Shown: positions 38,244-49,646, numbered from the stretch's first letter. The stretch is 64,000 nucleotides of DNA from an uncultured Bacteroidota bacterium (GCA_903929425.1 CAIYUO010000058.1:51368-115367); one strand, 5' to 3'. The notes: generated by a model from the letters alone, not told the origin. Made by a program: numbers and translations.

Positions 38244-40430
38244 TTATTTACATTCTACATTTTGAGTAAGAAAATCAGCTGCTCCCAATGCCTTGCTTCT
38301 TTCCGTTGGAGCCGACCCGCCAACCATTATTTTAAGTGCTCCTTTAACAAAAACACTTTGTCCTGATTCGTTTATTAAATTAAGCATCTCAGGGGTGATA
38401 GTAAATTGAACTGTTTTACGCTCACCTGGCGCTAATGAAATTTTCTTGAAATTTTTCAATGCCATAATGGGTGCATCATTACCTGCATTAGGATGTGAAA
38501 CATATAATTGAATTACTTCCTCACCCAACATTTTACCAGTATTGCTTATGGTAACAGTTGCAGTCAATGGCTCATTTTTTGAAATGGTCGACTTCGAAAG
38601 TTTTAAATCTTCGTATTTGAAATTGGTATAGCTTAAACCAAATCCAAAAGGATACATTGGCTCAGCATTCATAAAACGATAGGTTCTACCCTTCATTGAA
38701 TAATTTTCATACGCAGGTAATTGATCTAATGACTTTGGGAAACTAATGGGGAGTTTTCCTGATGGAGCTACTTTACCAAAAATAATATCTGCAACTGCAT
38801 TACCGCCTTCTTCACCCGGATACCAAACTAATACTACTGCATCAGCTATTTCATGTACTTCTGATAAATTCATTGGGCTTCCTCCAGTAATTACAGCAAT
38901 TACAGGTTTTGTATTTTTAAGTTTTAGCGCCTTTAAGTATTCAATTTGATTAGCAGGGATATTATAATCTAATCGATCACCGCCTGTTTTTGATAAAACA
39001 GACTCACCTTCCTCCCCTTCTAAATAACCCGTAATACCCATTACAACAATTGTAGCATCAGATACTTTTGCTTCACCAGTTGAAAATTTAGACGCTCTTG
39101 TACTATCACCCACCAATGGAGTACCTACTCGGTACTGCAATTGAGATCCGTCTTGTATAGCGGCGGTCAATCCTTCTAAAATAGTTACATATTTATCATT
39201 AACCCCATAATAATTACCCATTAAAGCGTCCATGCTGGCAGCATTAGGACCAGTAACAAAATATTTTTTTAAGTCATTTTTTAAAGGTAGTACTCCATTG
39301 TTTTTTAACAATACAATTGACTGCTGAGCTACTTTTCTTGCCAATGCTCGGTGTTCAGTATTGTTTATGGATGTTTCGGCTAAGTTGTCATATGGCGTGG
39401 AACCAACTGGATCAAATAGTCCAAGTTTAAATTTAGTCCTCAATAAAATACTTAATGAATTGTCAATTTCTTGTTCTGTAACTAATCCTTTTTTAACTGC
39501 TTGAACTAAATATGGGAATGCATTACCACATTCTAAATTAACGCCTCTTTTCAATGCCAATGCGGATGCTTCAATAGGACCAGGTAAAATTTTATGTCCG
39601 CCGAAAAAATCACCGATAGCCCAGCAATCAGATACTACATGTCCCTTGAAATTCCATTGTGTTCTTAATACTTCCTGAAGTAAATATTGATTACCACAAC
39701 AAACTTCATCATTCGTTTTATTATAGGCACACATAACCGCCTCCACATTATTTTCAACCAAAGCTTTAAATGCAGGTAAATAAGTTTCCCATAAGTCTTT
39801 CATAGACGCTTCCGCGTTAAACTCATGGCGCATTTTTTCAGGTCCACTGTGCACTGCGTAATGCTTAGCACAAGCAGCAACTTTTAAATAGGTAGGATCA
39901 TTGCCTTGCAATCCTTTGACAAAAGCGATGCCCATTTTTGTAGTCAATACCGGATCTTCACCATAAGTTTCTTGACCACGACCCCAACGAGGATCTCTAA
40001 AAATATTGATATTAGGTGACCAAAAAGTAAGTCCGCCATATTGCATGCGATAATCTTTTTTAACAGCTACATTGTACATTGCCCTTGCTTCATCCGAAAT
40101 AACATTAGCTTCTTCAAAAACTAATTCATCATTAAACGTAGCAGCCAATCCAATGGCTTGAGGGAAAACAGTTGCTCTACCACTTCGACCCACACCATGT
40201 AATGCTTCATTCCACCAATTATATTGAGGTACACCTAATCTTGGAACACCAGGTGCGTTATATAACATTTCATTTACTTTTTCTTCCAAAGTCAATTGAC
40301 CTACTAAATCCTTGATACGCTGATCAATGCTTAAATTTTTATTTTGGAAAGGATAAGATGGTGATTGAGCTATTAAATTTGAAACATTGAAAATCAATAG
40401 GCATAAACCCAATAGAAATTTGTTTTTCAT
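38244..40430 (-). CDS. Glycoside hydrolase family 3 (beta-xylosidase/beta-glucosidase), secreted
   Basis: YNWWNEALHGVGRSGRATVFPQAIGLAATFN, TFWSPNINIFRDPRWGRGQETYGEDP, VVSDCWAIGDF, LLKNNGVLPL, YPFGFGLSYTNFKYEDL. Confidence 0.95.
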   Translation of the reverse strand: MKNKFLLGLCLLIFNVSNLIAQSPSYPFQNKNLSIDQRIKDLVGQLTLEEKVNEMLYNAPGVPRLGVPQYNWWNEALHGVGRSGRATVFPQAIGLAATFNDELVFEEANVISDEARAMYNVAVKKDYRMQYGGLTFWSPNINIFRDPRWGRGQETYGEDPVLTTKMGIAFVKGLQGNDPTYLKVAACAKHYAVHSGPEKMRHEFNAEASMKDLWETYLPAFKALVENNVEAVMCAYNKTNDEVCCGNQYLLQEVLRTQWNFKGHVVSDCWAIGDFFGGHKILPGPIEASALALKRGVNLECGNAFPYLVQAVKKGLVTEQEIDNSLSILLRTKFKLGLFDPVGSTPYDNLAETSINNTEHRALARKVAQQSIVLLKNNGVLPLKNDLKKYFVTGPNAASMDALMGNYYGVNDKYVTILEGLTAAIQDGSQLQYRVGTPLVGDSTRASKFSTGEAKVSDATIVVMGITGYLEGEEGESVLSKTGGDRLDYNIPANQIEYLKALKLKNTKPVIAVITGGSPMNLSEVHEIADAVVLVWYPGEEGGNAVADIIFGKVAPSGKLPISFPKSLDQLPAYENYSMKGRTYRFMNAEPMYPFGFGLSYTNFKYEDLKLSKSTISKNEPLTATVTISNTGKMLGEEVIQLYVSHPNAGNDAPIMALKNFKKISLAPGERKTVQFTITPEMLNLINESGQSVFVKGALKIMVGGSAPTERSKALGAADFLTQNVECK

Positions 40431-40460
40431 GGCAACCAGTTTTAAATAAAAATCCGAATA

Positions 40461-41936
40461 TTAAATGTGTGTAGATAATGTTTGATTCCACTCATGATAT
40501 AAGTCTTGATACAAGGAAAGATTTGTTGGTTCAATAACACCCAAAGTTTTTTGAATACTGCAAGCTTCTTCGGCAGATGCATAAAATCCAAAGCCAATTC
40601 CTGCTCCTTTTGCAGCACCTGCACTTCCGTCCGCCTCATACAATTCAATAGGCACCCCTATCACATTCACAAATGCTTCGGTGAAAATGTTGCTCAAAAA
40701 CATGTTTGCCTTTCCTGCTCTAATCATTGTTGGATTCATTCCATTTGATTTCATAATGTCAAACCCATATTTAAATGCAAAAGCAATGCCTTCTTGTGCA
40801 GCACGGAAAAAATGTGCTTTGGTGTGTTTATTTAAATCGATATGCTCGAAATGAGCCCCAACTATATTATTGTTAAAAATTCGTTCAGCCCCATTACCAA
40901 ATGGCAAAATATGTAATCCATCACTACCCACATTTACTTTAGATGCTTGTTCATTCATTTCGGTATATGACAAATCTGAACCCGCCAATTGCTTAACATA
41001 CCTATTCATAATTCCCGTACCATTAATACATAGTAACACCCCTGTTCTTGTTTTTGTATTTGTATGATTCACATGTGCAAAACTGTTTATCCTAGTTTCA
41101 TTATCATAAACCAATTGATTTGACACTCCATAAATAACGCCCGAAGTACCAGCCGTAGCAGCAAACTCACCCTCATTTAATACATTTAATGATAAAGCGT
41201 TATTGGGCTGATCACCTGCCTTATAAGTAACAGGTATTCCCTGCTTTAATCCGATTGTATCTGCTATGTGTTTAGTTAATAAGCCATGTTCACTGAAAAC
41301 ATCTTGAATTTTTGGGAACATGCTTTCCTTAAAACCAAAATAATTTAAAACATCGGCTGATAAAGTATTGTTTTTGAAGTCCCAAAAAATACCTTCTGAC
41401 AAGGAGGAAGCGGATGTTGTAACTTGTCCCGTTAATCGATAGCTTATATAATCGCCAGGTAATAAAATTTTATCAATTTGATCAAAAATTTTCGGTTCAT
41501 TTTCTTTTACCCATGCTAATTTAGCAGCAGTAAAATTACCTGGAGAATTTAATAAATGCGTTAAACATTTTTCTTTACCAATGGCAGCATAAGCAGCTTC
41601 ACCATAAGGTACTGCTCGACTATCACACCATATAATACTATCACGTAAAACTTGACCCTGTTGATCAATTAAAACCAAACCATGCATTTGATAAGCAATG
41701 CCAATGGCGCCAATATCACTTGGATTGTATTTGCCAGATGCATTCACTTTTTTGATTGCTATTTGCACATCATTCCACCATTGAACAGGTGATTGCTCGG
41801 CCCATCCTTTTTGTAATGAAATAATTTCTGATTCGGTTTCAGGATGTTGAGCAGATGCAATTATATTTTGACTTGCTGCATCAATGACTGAAACTTTTAT
41901 CGAAGAAGTGCCAATGTCAATACCTAATAGTAACAT
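40461..41936 (-). CDS. xylB: Xylulokinase
   Basis: MLLLGIDIGTSSIKVSVIDA, GWAEQSPVQWWNDV, IAYQMHGLVLIDQQGQVLRDSIIWCDSRAVPYG, AATAGTSGVIYGVS; next to xylose isomerase. Confidence 0.95.
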   Translation of the reverse strand: MLLLGIDIGTSSIKVSVIDAASQNIIASAQHPETESEIISLQKGWAEQSPVQWWNDVQIAIKKVNASGKYNPSDIGAIGIAYQMHGLVLIDQQGQVLRDSIIWCDSRAVPYGEAAYAAIGKEKCLTHLLNSPGNFTAAKLAWVKENEPKIFDQIDKILLPGDYISYRLTGQVTTSASSLSEGIFWDFKNNTLSADVLNYFGFKESMFPKIQDVFSEHGLLTKHIADTIGLKQGIPVTYKAGDQPNNALSLNVLNEGEFAATAGTSGVIYGVSNQLVYDNETRINSFAHVNHTNTKTRTGVLLCINGTGIMNRYVKQLAGSDLSYTEMNEQASKVNVGSDGLHILPFGNGAERIFNNNIVGAHFEHIDLNKHTKAHFFRAAQEGIAFAFKYGFDIMKSNGMNPTMIRAGKANMFLSNIFTEAFVNVIGVPIELYEADGSAGAAKGAGIGFGFYASAEEACSIQKTLGVIEPTNLSLYQDLYHEWNQTLSTHI

Positions 41937-41997
41937 AATGAATATTGAATGTTGATTGTTGATTGATTTATGAATGATGAACAAATCATTTATTTAA

Positions 41998-43689
41998 CTA
42001 CCAAAATTTAGCATAAAGCGCAGTTAATATAAGAATAATAGAAACAATCATTACAATATGAACTGGTTTAACTTTAAACATGCTTTTATCAAACTCAAAT
42101 GCTTTTGGATTTACTTTAGGACCGGCTAAACTTAATACAATCATTACAATCACAGTAAAAACAAAGGCCCATCCCATATTAATTAAGAAAGGAATATCAT
42201 ATCCACCTTTGCCATTTGGAAAAGCTGTATATAACAAAGTCTCCGTCCCAAAAATGGAAACAACATAACTATTAAAGAATATAGAAAGTAAAAATCCAGT
42301 TAGTAAACCAGCAACTGCTGCTGTGCCAGTAGTTCGTTTCCAAAACATACCTAATAAAAACAAGGCAAATACCCCTGGACTAATAAATCCAGTATATTTT
42401 TGAATAAACGTAAATCCACCTTCGCCACCAATACCTAGTAAATCCTTCCATGTAAATACAATCGCTAAAAACATAGCTACAAGCATTGTTAAACGACCTA
42501 TCCAAACCTGCTTAATTTCAGGTGCATTTGTGTTAAGGTACTTTTTATAAATATCCAAAGTAAAAATAGTTGAAATACTATTTAATTTACCCGCAATAGA
42601 AGCAACGATGGCAGCTGTCAAAGCAGCTACAGACAAACCTTTTAAGCCTGAAGGCAAAAATGCTAATACCGATGAATAGGCAGTATCTTTTACGCCATTA
42701 AAACCTTCTAATCCTCCATTTTTATAAATTACATAGGCAGCTATACCAGGAAGCATAACTATCAAAGGCATCATCAATTTTAAAAACGCTGCAAATAAAA
42801 TACCTGAACGAGCTGTTTGCAAATCAGCCCCCAATGCTCGTTGCGTAATATATTGATTACAACCCCAATAATTTAAAGCAAGTACCCATTGGCCGGCAAA
42901 ATACATACAAATGCCAGGTAAAATTAAATATTTATTCATGTAGTCTTGTGAATCAACACCTACAACGGGTTTGTGTAACATTAATTTAAAATGATCAGGT
43001 GCGTCTTTAATTAACATCTTAAATCCAGTAATGGCGCTACTATCTAAATGAAAAGTCTCACTCACTTTAGTCAATGCTAAATAGGATGTAGCCAAGCCAC
43101 CAATAATTAAAACTGCCACTTGTAATACATCGGTATATCCAATAACCTTCATTCCCCCTAACGTAATCAATAATCCCATTATGGCGAGTACAATCATGAT
43201 TACATGTAAGTACTCACCTCCAACTAAACTATTAATTGCAACAGATCCTAAATAAAGGATTGAGGTTAAATTCACAAATACATATAAGAATAACCAGAAA
43301 ATACCCATTATTAAAGCAACTGTTTCATTATACCTCGTTTTTAAAAACTGAGGCATCGTAAAAATTTTATTTTTTAAATAGATAGGTATAAACCATACTG
43401 CAATAATAATTAAAGCAATGGAAGCACCCCATTCGTATACTGCAACAGCAATACCCACAAAAAAACCATCACCACTCATTCCAATAAATTGCTCGGCTGA
43501 AATATTGGAAGCAATCAGCGATGCACCAATTGCCCACCATGTAAGAGAACCTTCGGCTAAAAAAAAGTCTTGGGTAGAAGCGCCTGCCGCAGCTTTGTTT
43601 TTTGCATAAATATAATATCCATAGGAAGCAAGTATTACAAAGTATAGTCCAAATACAATATAGTCAATTAATACAAGTTGATTATTCAT
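41998..43689 (-). CDS. Sodium:solute symporter (SSS family), probable sugar/xylose transporter
   Basis: DYIVFGLYFVILASYGYYIYAKNK, FLAEGSLTWWAIGASLIASNISAEQFIGMSGDGFFVG, multiple TM helices, WALNYWGCNQYITQRALGA-like segment. Confidence 0.94.
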   Translation of the reverse strand: MNNQLVLIDYIVFGLYFVILASYGYYIYAKNKAAAGASTQDFFLAEGSLTWWAIGASLIASNISAEQFIGMSGDGFFVGIAVAVYEWGASIALIIIAVWFIPIYLKNKIFTMPQFLKTRYNETVALIMGIFWLFLYVFVNLTSILYLGSVAINSLVGGEYLHVIMIVLAIMGLLITLGGMKVIGYTDVLQVAVLIIGGLATSYLALTKVSETFHLDSSAITGFKMLIKDAPDHFKLMLHKPVVGVDSQDYMNKYLILPGICMYFAGQWVLALNYWGCNQYITQRALGADLQTARSGILFAAFLKLMMPLIVMLPGIAAYVIYKNGGLEGFNGVKDTAYSSVLAFLPSGLKGLSVAALTAAIVASIAGKLNSISTIFTLDIYKKYLNTNAPEIKQVWIGRLTMLVAMFLAIVFTWKDLLGIGGEGGFTFIQKYTGFISPGVFALFLLGMFWKRTTGTAAVAGLLTGFLLSIFFNSYVVSIFGTETLLYTAFPNGKGGYDIPFLINMGWAFVFTVIVMIVLSLAGPKVNPKAFEFDKSMFKVKPVHIVMIVSIILILTALYAKFW

Positions 43690-43727
43690 ATAGCAGTTTT
43701 AAGTTTTTAAATTTAATCAAATAATTA

Positions 43728-45056
43728 TTAAATAAATCTATTAATTAAATTTTCTAAAAACTCTTGTTTTCCGCTTATCACCTCAGGCACACCGCTTTTC
43801 GCAGCAATATCACGTAAATCAGTTAAACTTAACTTGCCATTTTCAAATGCTTGACCATTGCCCGCATCAAAACTTGCATATCTGTTAGCCCTGATTTTTT
43901 TATAATCTGATTTTTGTAAAATTTGATCAGCAGCAATTAACGCTCTCGCAAAAGTATCCATACCACCTATATGTGCATAAAATAAATCAGCAGGGTCGGT
44001 ACTGTTACGTCTGATTTTTGCATCAAAATTAATACCTCCTGGATTTAACCCACCCGCTTCAATAAATATAAGCATGCACTCAGTTAGTTCGTTGATGTTA
44101 TTAGGGAACTGATCGGTATCCCATCCATTTTGCATATCACCTCTGTTGGCATCCATACTTCCTAATAAACCAGCGTCAGCGGCAATTTGCATTTCATGTT
44201 GCATTGTATGACCTGCAAGGGTTGCATGGTTTACTTCTAAATTTAATTTGAAGTCATTTAATAAATCATATTGTCTTAAAAATCCAATTACTGTTTCGGC
44301 ATCATAATCATATTGATGTTTACTAGGCTCACATGGTTTAGGTTCAATATAAAAACTTCCTTTAAATCCATTGGCACGCGCGTAGTCTCTTGAAACTTGC
44401 AAAAATTTAGCTAAATGTTCTTTTTCTCTTTTCATGTTTGTATTCAACAAACTCATATAACCTTCTCTACCGCCCCAAAATGTATAACCAGTGCCGCCTA
44501 ACTTTATCGTTGCATCAATGGCTGATTTTACTTGAGCAGCAGCATGTGTCAACACCAAAAAGTCAGGATTAGTGCTTGCACCATTCATATACTTTGTATT
44601 GGAAAACAAATTGGCCGTACCCCAAAGCAATTGAACACCACTTGCTTTTTGTTTTTCGTGCAAATAATCAGTTATTGTAGCTAACCTTTTTTCATTATCA
44701 ACTACATCATCCGTATAATCAACTACATCAACATCATGAAAACAATAATAACCTAATCCTAATTTTGTAAAAAATTCAAACGCAGCATCCGCTTTGTCTT
44801 TAGCTCTTTCAACTGCATCCAATTTTTTATCCCAAGCAAAAATATGCGTTGGTGCGCCAAATGGATCAGCCCCAGTTCCACAAAAGCTATGCCAATAAGC
44901 GCCAGCAAATTTTAACCATTCTTTCATTGGTTTGCCGGCCACTACTTTGTTTTCATCGTACCATCTAAATGCTAATGGATTATCACTTTCTTGTCCCTCG
45001 AATTGAATTTTTGGAATTCCTTTAAAAAATTCTTGTTCTCCTAATAATAAACTCAT
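43728..45056 (-). CDS. xylA: Xylose isomerase
   Basis: FAGAYWHSFCGTGADPFGAPTHIFAWD, YYCFHDVDVVD, LLWGTANLFSNTKYMNGASTNPD, YTFWGGREGYMSLLNTNMKRE, FYIEPKPCEPSKHQYDYDAETVIGFL. Confidence 0.98.
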   Translation of the reverse strand: MSLLLGEQEFFKGIPKIQFEGQESDNPLAFRWYDENKVVAGKPMKEWLKFAGAYWHSFCGTGADPFGAPTHIFAWDKKLDAVERAKDKADAAFEFFTKLGLGYYCFHDVDVVDYTDDVVDNEKRLATITDYLHEKQKASGVQLLWGTANLFSNTKYMNGASTNPDFLVLTHAAAQVKSAIDATIKLGGTGYTFWGGREGYMSLLNTNMKREKEHLAKFLQVSRDYARANGFKGSFYIEPKPCEPSKHQYDYDAETVIGFLRQYDLLNDFKLNLEVNHATLAGHTMQHEMQIAADAGLLGSMDANRGDMQNGWDTDQFPNNINELTECMLIFIEAGGLNPGGINFDAKIRRNSTDPADLFYAHIGGMDTFARALIAADQILQKSDYKKIRANRYASFDAGNGQAFENGKLSLTDLRDIAAKSGVPEVISGKQEFLENLINRFI

Positions 45057-45086
45057 GACTATACTTTTTATTGTTAAAGGTTAAAT

Positions 45087-47009
45087 TTAATAAATAATTG
45101 CGGAAAATGGAGATGCAGGCAGTCCTTCTTGATTATATAATTTGCCGCCTTCTGGATTATCAGCCCATGCATACCTAATATAAACAGGGGCTTTGATTTT
45201 ACTATTGTAAACAATGACTTGATTGTTTACAATTTCAGCTTTTGCCCATTTGAATTTTTTGTCTGCCCCTGCTACTTGGAATTGACTCAAAATAGCACCC
45301 CCTTTTATCACTAAACCTGAACCGATTTCAGAAAATGTTAAAACACATTTTTCATTATTCAATTTCACTGATTTAAATAAAGGCCCTTGCGCAACCTTAT
45401 TTTTTTCATTGTAAATGTTTTTTTCAGCTAACAAAGCTAGTCTATGTGCAACATCCAATTTATTTTCAGGGTGTATGTCATTCCAATCACCTAAGTCAAT
45501 GGCAACAGCCATGGCAGTATTTGGTACACTCATTACATTTAGTTGTTGCTGCCTTAATTCAGCCCAATTGCTTTCAACAGGTTCTTTAGTAGGCTCCATA
45601 AAATTAGGCAACTGAACATATAAAAATGGGAGATTTTCATTATTCCATTTTGCTCTCCAATCAATTATTAAAGTTTGCATAAGCGCACTATAATTTGACG
45701 GATTACTTGTATTTGCTTCCCCTTGATACCACAAAAAGCCTTTAATAGCATAATTAGTCAAGGGAGCAATCATGGCATTATATAATCCAACTGGCTTCCA
45801 TCTAATAAAATTTTCACTTGGCAAACTAGTCGCCAAAACCCCTAATTTATATTTCCATTCCCCTTTTAATTGAATGGTATCCTTTGTTGTAGTTAGTTCG
45901 TATTTTTTATCTGCAATAAACCCACCTCTTCCACTATTATTAATGACTCTAATAGTGATATCATTTTCACCTTCATGAAGTACATTATTTGCTAATTCAT
46001 ACCGACGAGGGGGATATTGATAAGAAGTTGTTCCAACAAATTGCTCATTTACAAAAACCGAATCAGCGTCAACAATTCTTCCCATCTCAAGCTTTACTGG
46101 CTTTCCAACCATTGAAGCGGGCACTTTAATTTTTTTTCTAAACCAAACAACACCATTTACATTACCTAATTGCGTATCAGCCCAATATCCCGGTATGGTC
46201 ATTTGATCCCAATTTTGATCATCCAGTTTTGACGATTTCCAATTATCTGCAATTCCTTTATCAAAAACATCAATATAATGATACCAAGCTTTAGCTATTA
46301 ATTGATTATTCGTTTCTACGCTTTTAATAAATTGATCGTCTTTGTATTTATTTGCTTCGTTAAAGTATTCAGGAAATGTGCTTATTGCTGATTCGCTAAT
46401 CCAAGCTTGCGCAGGAGAACCACCTAAAGCAGTATTGATAATACCCACAGGAACATTATATTTTGCATTAATTTCCTTAGCAAAAAAATAAGCGACTCCT
46501 GAAAAATCTAAAATATTTTTTGGGTTTGCAAATAACCAACTACCCTGTTCTAAATCCTTTAATGGACTTTTAAAATCATACTTATCCGGCACTAAAAATT
46601 GTCTGATTTGGCTGTTATTCACCGTTTCAATTTCTTTTGCATATTTATATTTCAATCTACCCATCCACAATTCCATATTTGATTGCCCACTACACACATA
46701 TACATCCCCGAATAATACATCCTTCAATTTAATTTCATTGCTGCCTTTAATTGTTATTTCATATGGCCCTCCTGCTGCATGGGGCTTTAGTTGAATTTTC
46801 CATTCTCCTTGAGCATTAGCTAATGTTTGATAATATTGATTCTCAATAACAACATTTACTTGTTCATACACCCCTGCCCATCCCCAAATGTTTACAGCTA
46901 TATCACGTTGCAAAATCATTCCATCGCTAATTAAGCGAGGAAGTTTTATTTGTGCATTGGTTTGAAAAAAAGAAACAATCAATAAAATAAAGAATATAAA
47001 TTTTTTCAT
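45087..47009 (-). CDS. Sialate O-acetylesterase-like SGNH esterase with inserted jelly-roll domain (probable xylan/glycan acetylesterase), secreted
   Basis: VYVCSGQSNMELWMGRLKYKYAKEIE, VAYFFAKEINAKYNVPVGIINTALGGSPAQAWIS, GFLWYQGEANTSNPSNYSALMQTLIIDWRAKW, DIHPENKLDVAHRLALLA. Confidence 0.92.
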   Translation of the reverse strand: MKKFIFFILLIVSFFQTNAQIKLPRLISDGMILQRDIAVNIWGWAGVYEQVNVVIENQYYQTLANAQGEWKIQLKPHAAGGPYEITIKGSNEIKLKDVLFGDVYVCSGQSNMELWMGRLKYKYAKEIETVNNSQIRQFLVPDKYDFKSPLKDLEQGSWLFANPKNILDFSGVAYFFAKEINAKYNVPVGIINTALGGSPAQAWISESAISTFPEYFNEANKYKDDQFIKSVETNNQLIAKAWYHYIDVFDKGIADNWKSSKLDDQNWDQMTIPGYWADTQLGNVNGVVWFRKKIKVPASMVGKPVKLEMGRIVDADSVFVNEQFVGTTSYQYPPRRYELANNVLHEGENDITIRVINNSGRGGFIADKKYELTTTKDTIQLKGEWKYKLGVLATSLPSENFIRWKPVGLYNAMIAPLTNYAIKGFLWYQGEANTSNPSNYSALMQTLIIDWRAKWNNENLPFLYVQLPNFMEPTKEPVESNWAELRQQQLNVMSVPNTAMAVAIDLGDWNDIHPENKLDVAHRLALLAEKNIYNEKNKVAQGPLFKSVKLNNEKCVLTFSEIGSGLVIKGGAILSQFQVAGADKKFKWAKAEIVNNQVIVYNSKIKAPVYIRYAWADNPEGGKLYNQEGLPASPFSAIIY

Positions 47010-47105
47010 AGCATTTGTTAATAAGAAAATGATGTTAAGGATGATATTGTGTTCGATAAAGAATTATGTTACTTTAACTTGAGATGATAATTGAATAAAA
47101 TGAAT

Positions 47106-48122
47106 TTATAAATAAGGATCAAGGGTAATTATTTTCCCATGTTCATCGTACTTAATTTCAGCCATTTTAATGGACCGTAAGTGTGTAACCCCTTTTGATA
47201 AACTTGAATCATGATAAAATAAATACCACTTACCTTCAAATTCACAAATAGAATGATGTGACGTCCATCCCACTACTGGGTTTAAAATTCGACCCATATA
47301 GATAAATGGCCCATAAGGATTGTCCCCAATGGCGTAACATAAATAATGGGTGTCTCCTGTTGAATATGAAAAATAATATTTGCCATTGTATTTATGCATC
47401 CAAGAAGCTTCGAAAAAACGTCTGTCATTATCTTCAGCTAGCAATGGATTACCCGCTTCATCTAAAATGATAATTTCCCTTACCGTTTCAGCAAATTGCA
47501 ACATATTATCAGTTAACATCGCTACCCTTGGCCCAAGTGCAGGCAAACCAGCTAAAGGTTCTTTATGGTTTATATCATAATCATTGTTACGATAGGATTG
47601 TAATTGTCCACCCCATATACCTCCAAAATACATATAATATTTTCCATCGTCATCCATAAAAACGGCTGGATCAATCGAGTAACTTCCATCGATTGGAGCC
47701 ATCTCCGCTATAAATGGTCCTTCCGGTTTGTCACCAACTGCGACTCCAATTTGAAAAATACAATCTGCTTTTTTTGCAGGAAAATATAAATAGTATTTAC
47801 CATTTTTTGTGGCTGCATCTGGGGCCCACATTTGGCGGTCAGCCCATGGCACTTGATTGATATGTAAAGCGACGCCATGATCTATCGCATTCGCATTAGG
47901 ACTTACTAAAGAAATAACATGATAATCCTCCATCGCAAAATGGCTACCCAAATCATCAAAAGGGATACCTGTATCAATATCGTGCGAGGGATAAATAAAA
48001 ATTTTACCTTCAAAAACATGAGCCGATGGATCGGCTGTGAAAATATGATTTACTAATGGCTGCGAAATGGCCCTTTTATTTAAATCATCAAAATCAATAT
48101 GTTCAATACTATCTTCTGGCAT
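47106..48122 (-). CDS. Glycoside hydrolase family 43 (probable beta-xylosidase/arabinofuranosidase), cytoplasmic
   Basis: FTADPSAHVFEGKIFIYPSHDIDTG, WADRQMWAPDAATKNGKYYLYFPA, SIDPAVFMDDDGKYYMYFGG, FFEASWMHKYNGKYYFSYSTG; no signal peptide visible. Confidence 0.93.
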   Translation of the reverse strand: MPEDSIEHIDFDDLNKRAISQPLVNHIFTADPSAHVFEGKIFIYPSHDIDTGIPFDDLGSHFAMEDYHVISLVSPNANAIDHGVALHINQVPWADRQMWAPDAATKNGKYYLYFPAKKADCIFQIGVAVGDKPEGPFIAEMAPIDGSYSIDPAVFMDDDGKYYMYFGGIWGGQLQSYRNNDYDINHKEPLAGLPALGPRVAMLTDNMLQFAETVREIIILDEAGNPLLAEDNDRRFFEASWMHKYNGKYYFSYSTGDTHYLCYAIGDNPYGPFIYMGRILNPVVGWTSHHSICEFEGKWYLFYHDSSLSKGVTHLRSIKMAEIKYDEHGKIITLDPYL

Positions 48123-48148
48123 TCGTTATGTTTTATTCAAACTTACAA

Positions 48149-49615
48149 TTATGTATTACGTCTACTTTTTAAATCGTTTTCAATTTTTAGTTCCATTTTT
48201 TTATCTATTTCGTACCAATATAAAATAGCAGATGCTAAAATGAAAATGACCCCTGGATAAACACTAACAGACATCTTAATTCCTTCAATAGCTGAATTTG
48301 TTTGTTTCGCTAATTCAGCAACATAACCATATTTAGCTAGAATGGCTGCTCCTAAAGAACCTCCAACACTTAATCCAATTTTTAAGCCAAATATCATGGC
48401 TGAAAAAATGATTGCAGTTGCTCGTCTATTATTTTTCCACTCACTATAGTCAGCTACATCGGCAATCATTGCCCATAACAATGGAATGGTAACGCCATAT
48501 AAAAAACCATGGGCCATTTGTGTAATAAAAACGGTGCCTATAGCATCGGGTGAGAAAAAATTAAAGGCAAGTAATGATAAAGCAGATAAAAATAAAAAGC
48601 AGCCGAATATATTTCGTTTTCCAAATTGATCAGCTAATGGTTTTGAAAACATGATACCAACAATCATGAAAATAATACCACCTGCATTAAATAAGCTATT
48701 TGCTGAGGTAGCAGCATCTTTTGGCCACTCAAATTCACCTAGTCCAAGGCCCGCAAGTGAATTATTTAAACCAGCAATAAAATGATTGAATCCTATATTT
48801 TCTAAAAAGTTGGCTTGTGCCGTTTCGTTTAAATAGTACTTGAAATAATAAATGTACATACCCCCCTTCAAAGCCAAAGTGATGAAAACTAAAATGGTCA
48901 ATAACAACATAATAATCCAAGGGATATTTTTTGATAAATCACTTAAATCTGTTTTAACAGATGATTTTTCGGCTTGTACTGGAACAATTCTTTCTTTCGT
49001 GGTAAGAAAGGTGATCAAAAAGCAAACAATACCAGTAATGGCAAAAAACAACATTACTTTTTCAAATCCTACTGCTTTGTCTCCATGTCCTAAGGAAAGT
49101 GCTAAGGGTAATAATAAAGATTGAATAATGAATTGAGCCACCATTACTGCAACAAAGCGATAGGACGAAATACTATTTCTTTCCTTCATATCACCAGTGA
49201 TAACGCCACTTAACGCAGCATAGGGTAAGTTGTTTGCCGAATAAACGATAATTAAAAGAAAGTAGGTTGTAAATGCATAAATTATTTTACCCGTTTCACT
49301 AAAATTAGGAGTAGAAAATGCAAGTAAGGAAATCACTCCAAATGGTACAGCTGTCCATAACAACCAAGGTCTAAATTTTCCCCAACGCGTATTGGTTCGA
49401 TCCGCAATGGCCCCCATAATAATATTAAAGAAGGCACCAAAAAAACCACCTACAAAAATAATTATACTTGCCGTTGATGCTGGTATTTTATAAACGTCAG
49501 TATAGAAATAGGCAAGAAAAGTCATTAAGGTTTGAAAAATTAAATTGGCAGCAAGATCCCCTAAACTATAACCCACTTTTTCTAGTACTGAAATTTTTTG
49601 TGCAGTTGTATTCAT
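48149..49615 (-). CDS. MFS glycoside-pentoside-hexuronide (GPH) symporter
   Basis: EKVGYSLGDLAANLIFQTLMTFLAYFYTDVYKIP, GAIADRTNTRWGKFRPWLLWTAVPFGVISLLAFSTP, ADVADYSEWKNNRRATAIIFSAMIFGLKIGLSVGGSLGA are strong GPH motifs. Confidence 0.95.
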   Translation of the reverse strand: MNTTAQKISVLEKVGYSLGDLAANLIFQTLMTFLAYFYTDVYKIPASTASIIIFVGGFFGAFFNIIMGAIADRTNTRWGKFRPWLLWTAVPFGVISLLAFSTPNFSETGKIIYAFTTYFLLIIVYSANNLPYAALSGVITGDMKERNSISSYRFVAVMVAQFIIQSLLLPLALSLGHGDKAVGFEKVMLFFAITGIVCFLITFLTTKERIVPVQAEKSSVKTDLSDLSKNIPWIIMLLLTILVFITLALKGGMYIYYFKYYLNETAQANFLENIGFNHFIAGLNNSLAGLGLGEFEWPKDAATSANSLFNAGGIIFMIVGIMFSKPLADQFGKRNIFGCFLFLSALSLLAFNFFSPDAIGTVFITQMAHGFLYGVTIPLLWAMIADVADYSEWKNNRRATAIIFSAMIFGLKIGLSVGGSLGAAILAKYGYVAELAKQTNSAIEGIKMSVSVYPGVIFILASAILYWYEIDKKMELKIENDLKSRRNT

Positions 49616-49646
49616 TTTTAAAATTGTAATGATAGTATCTTAGTTT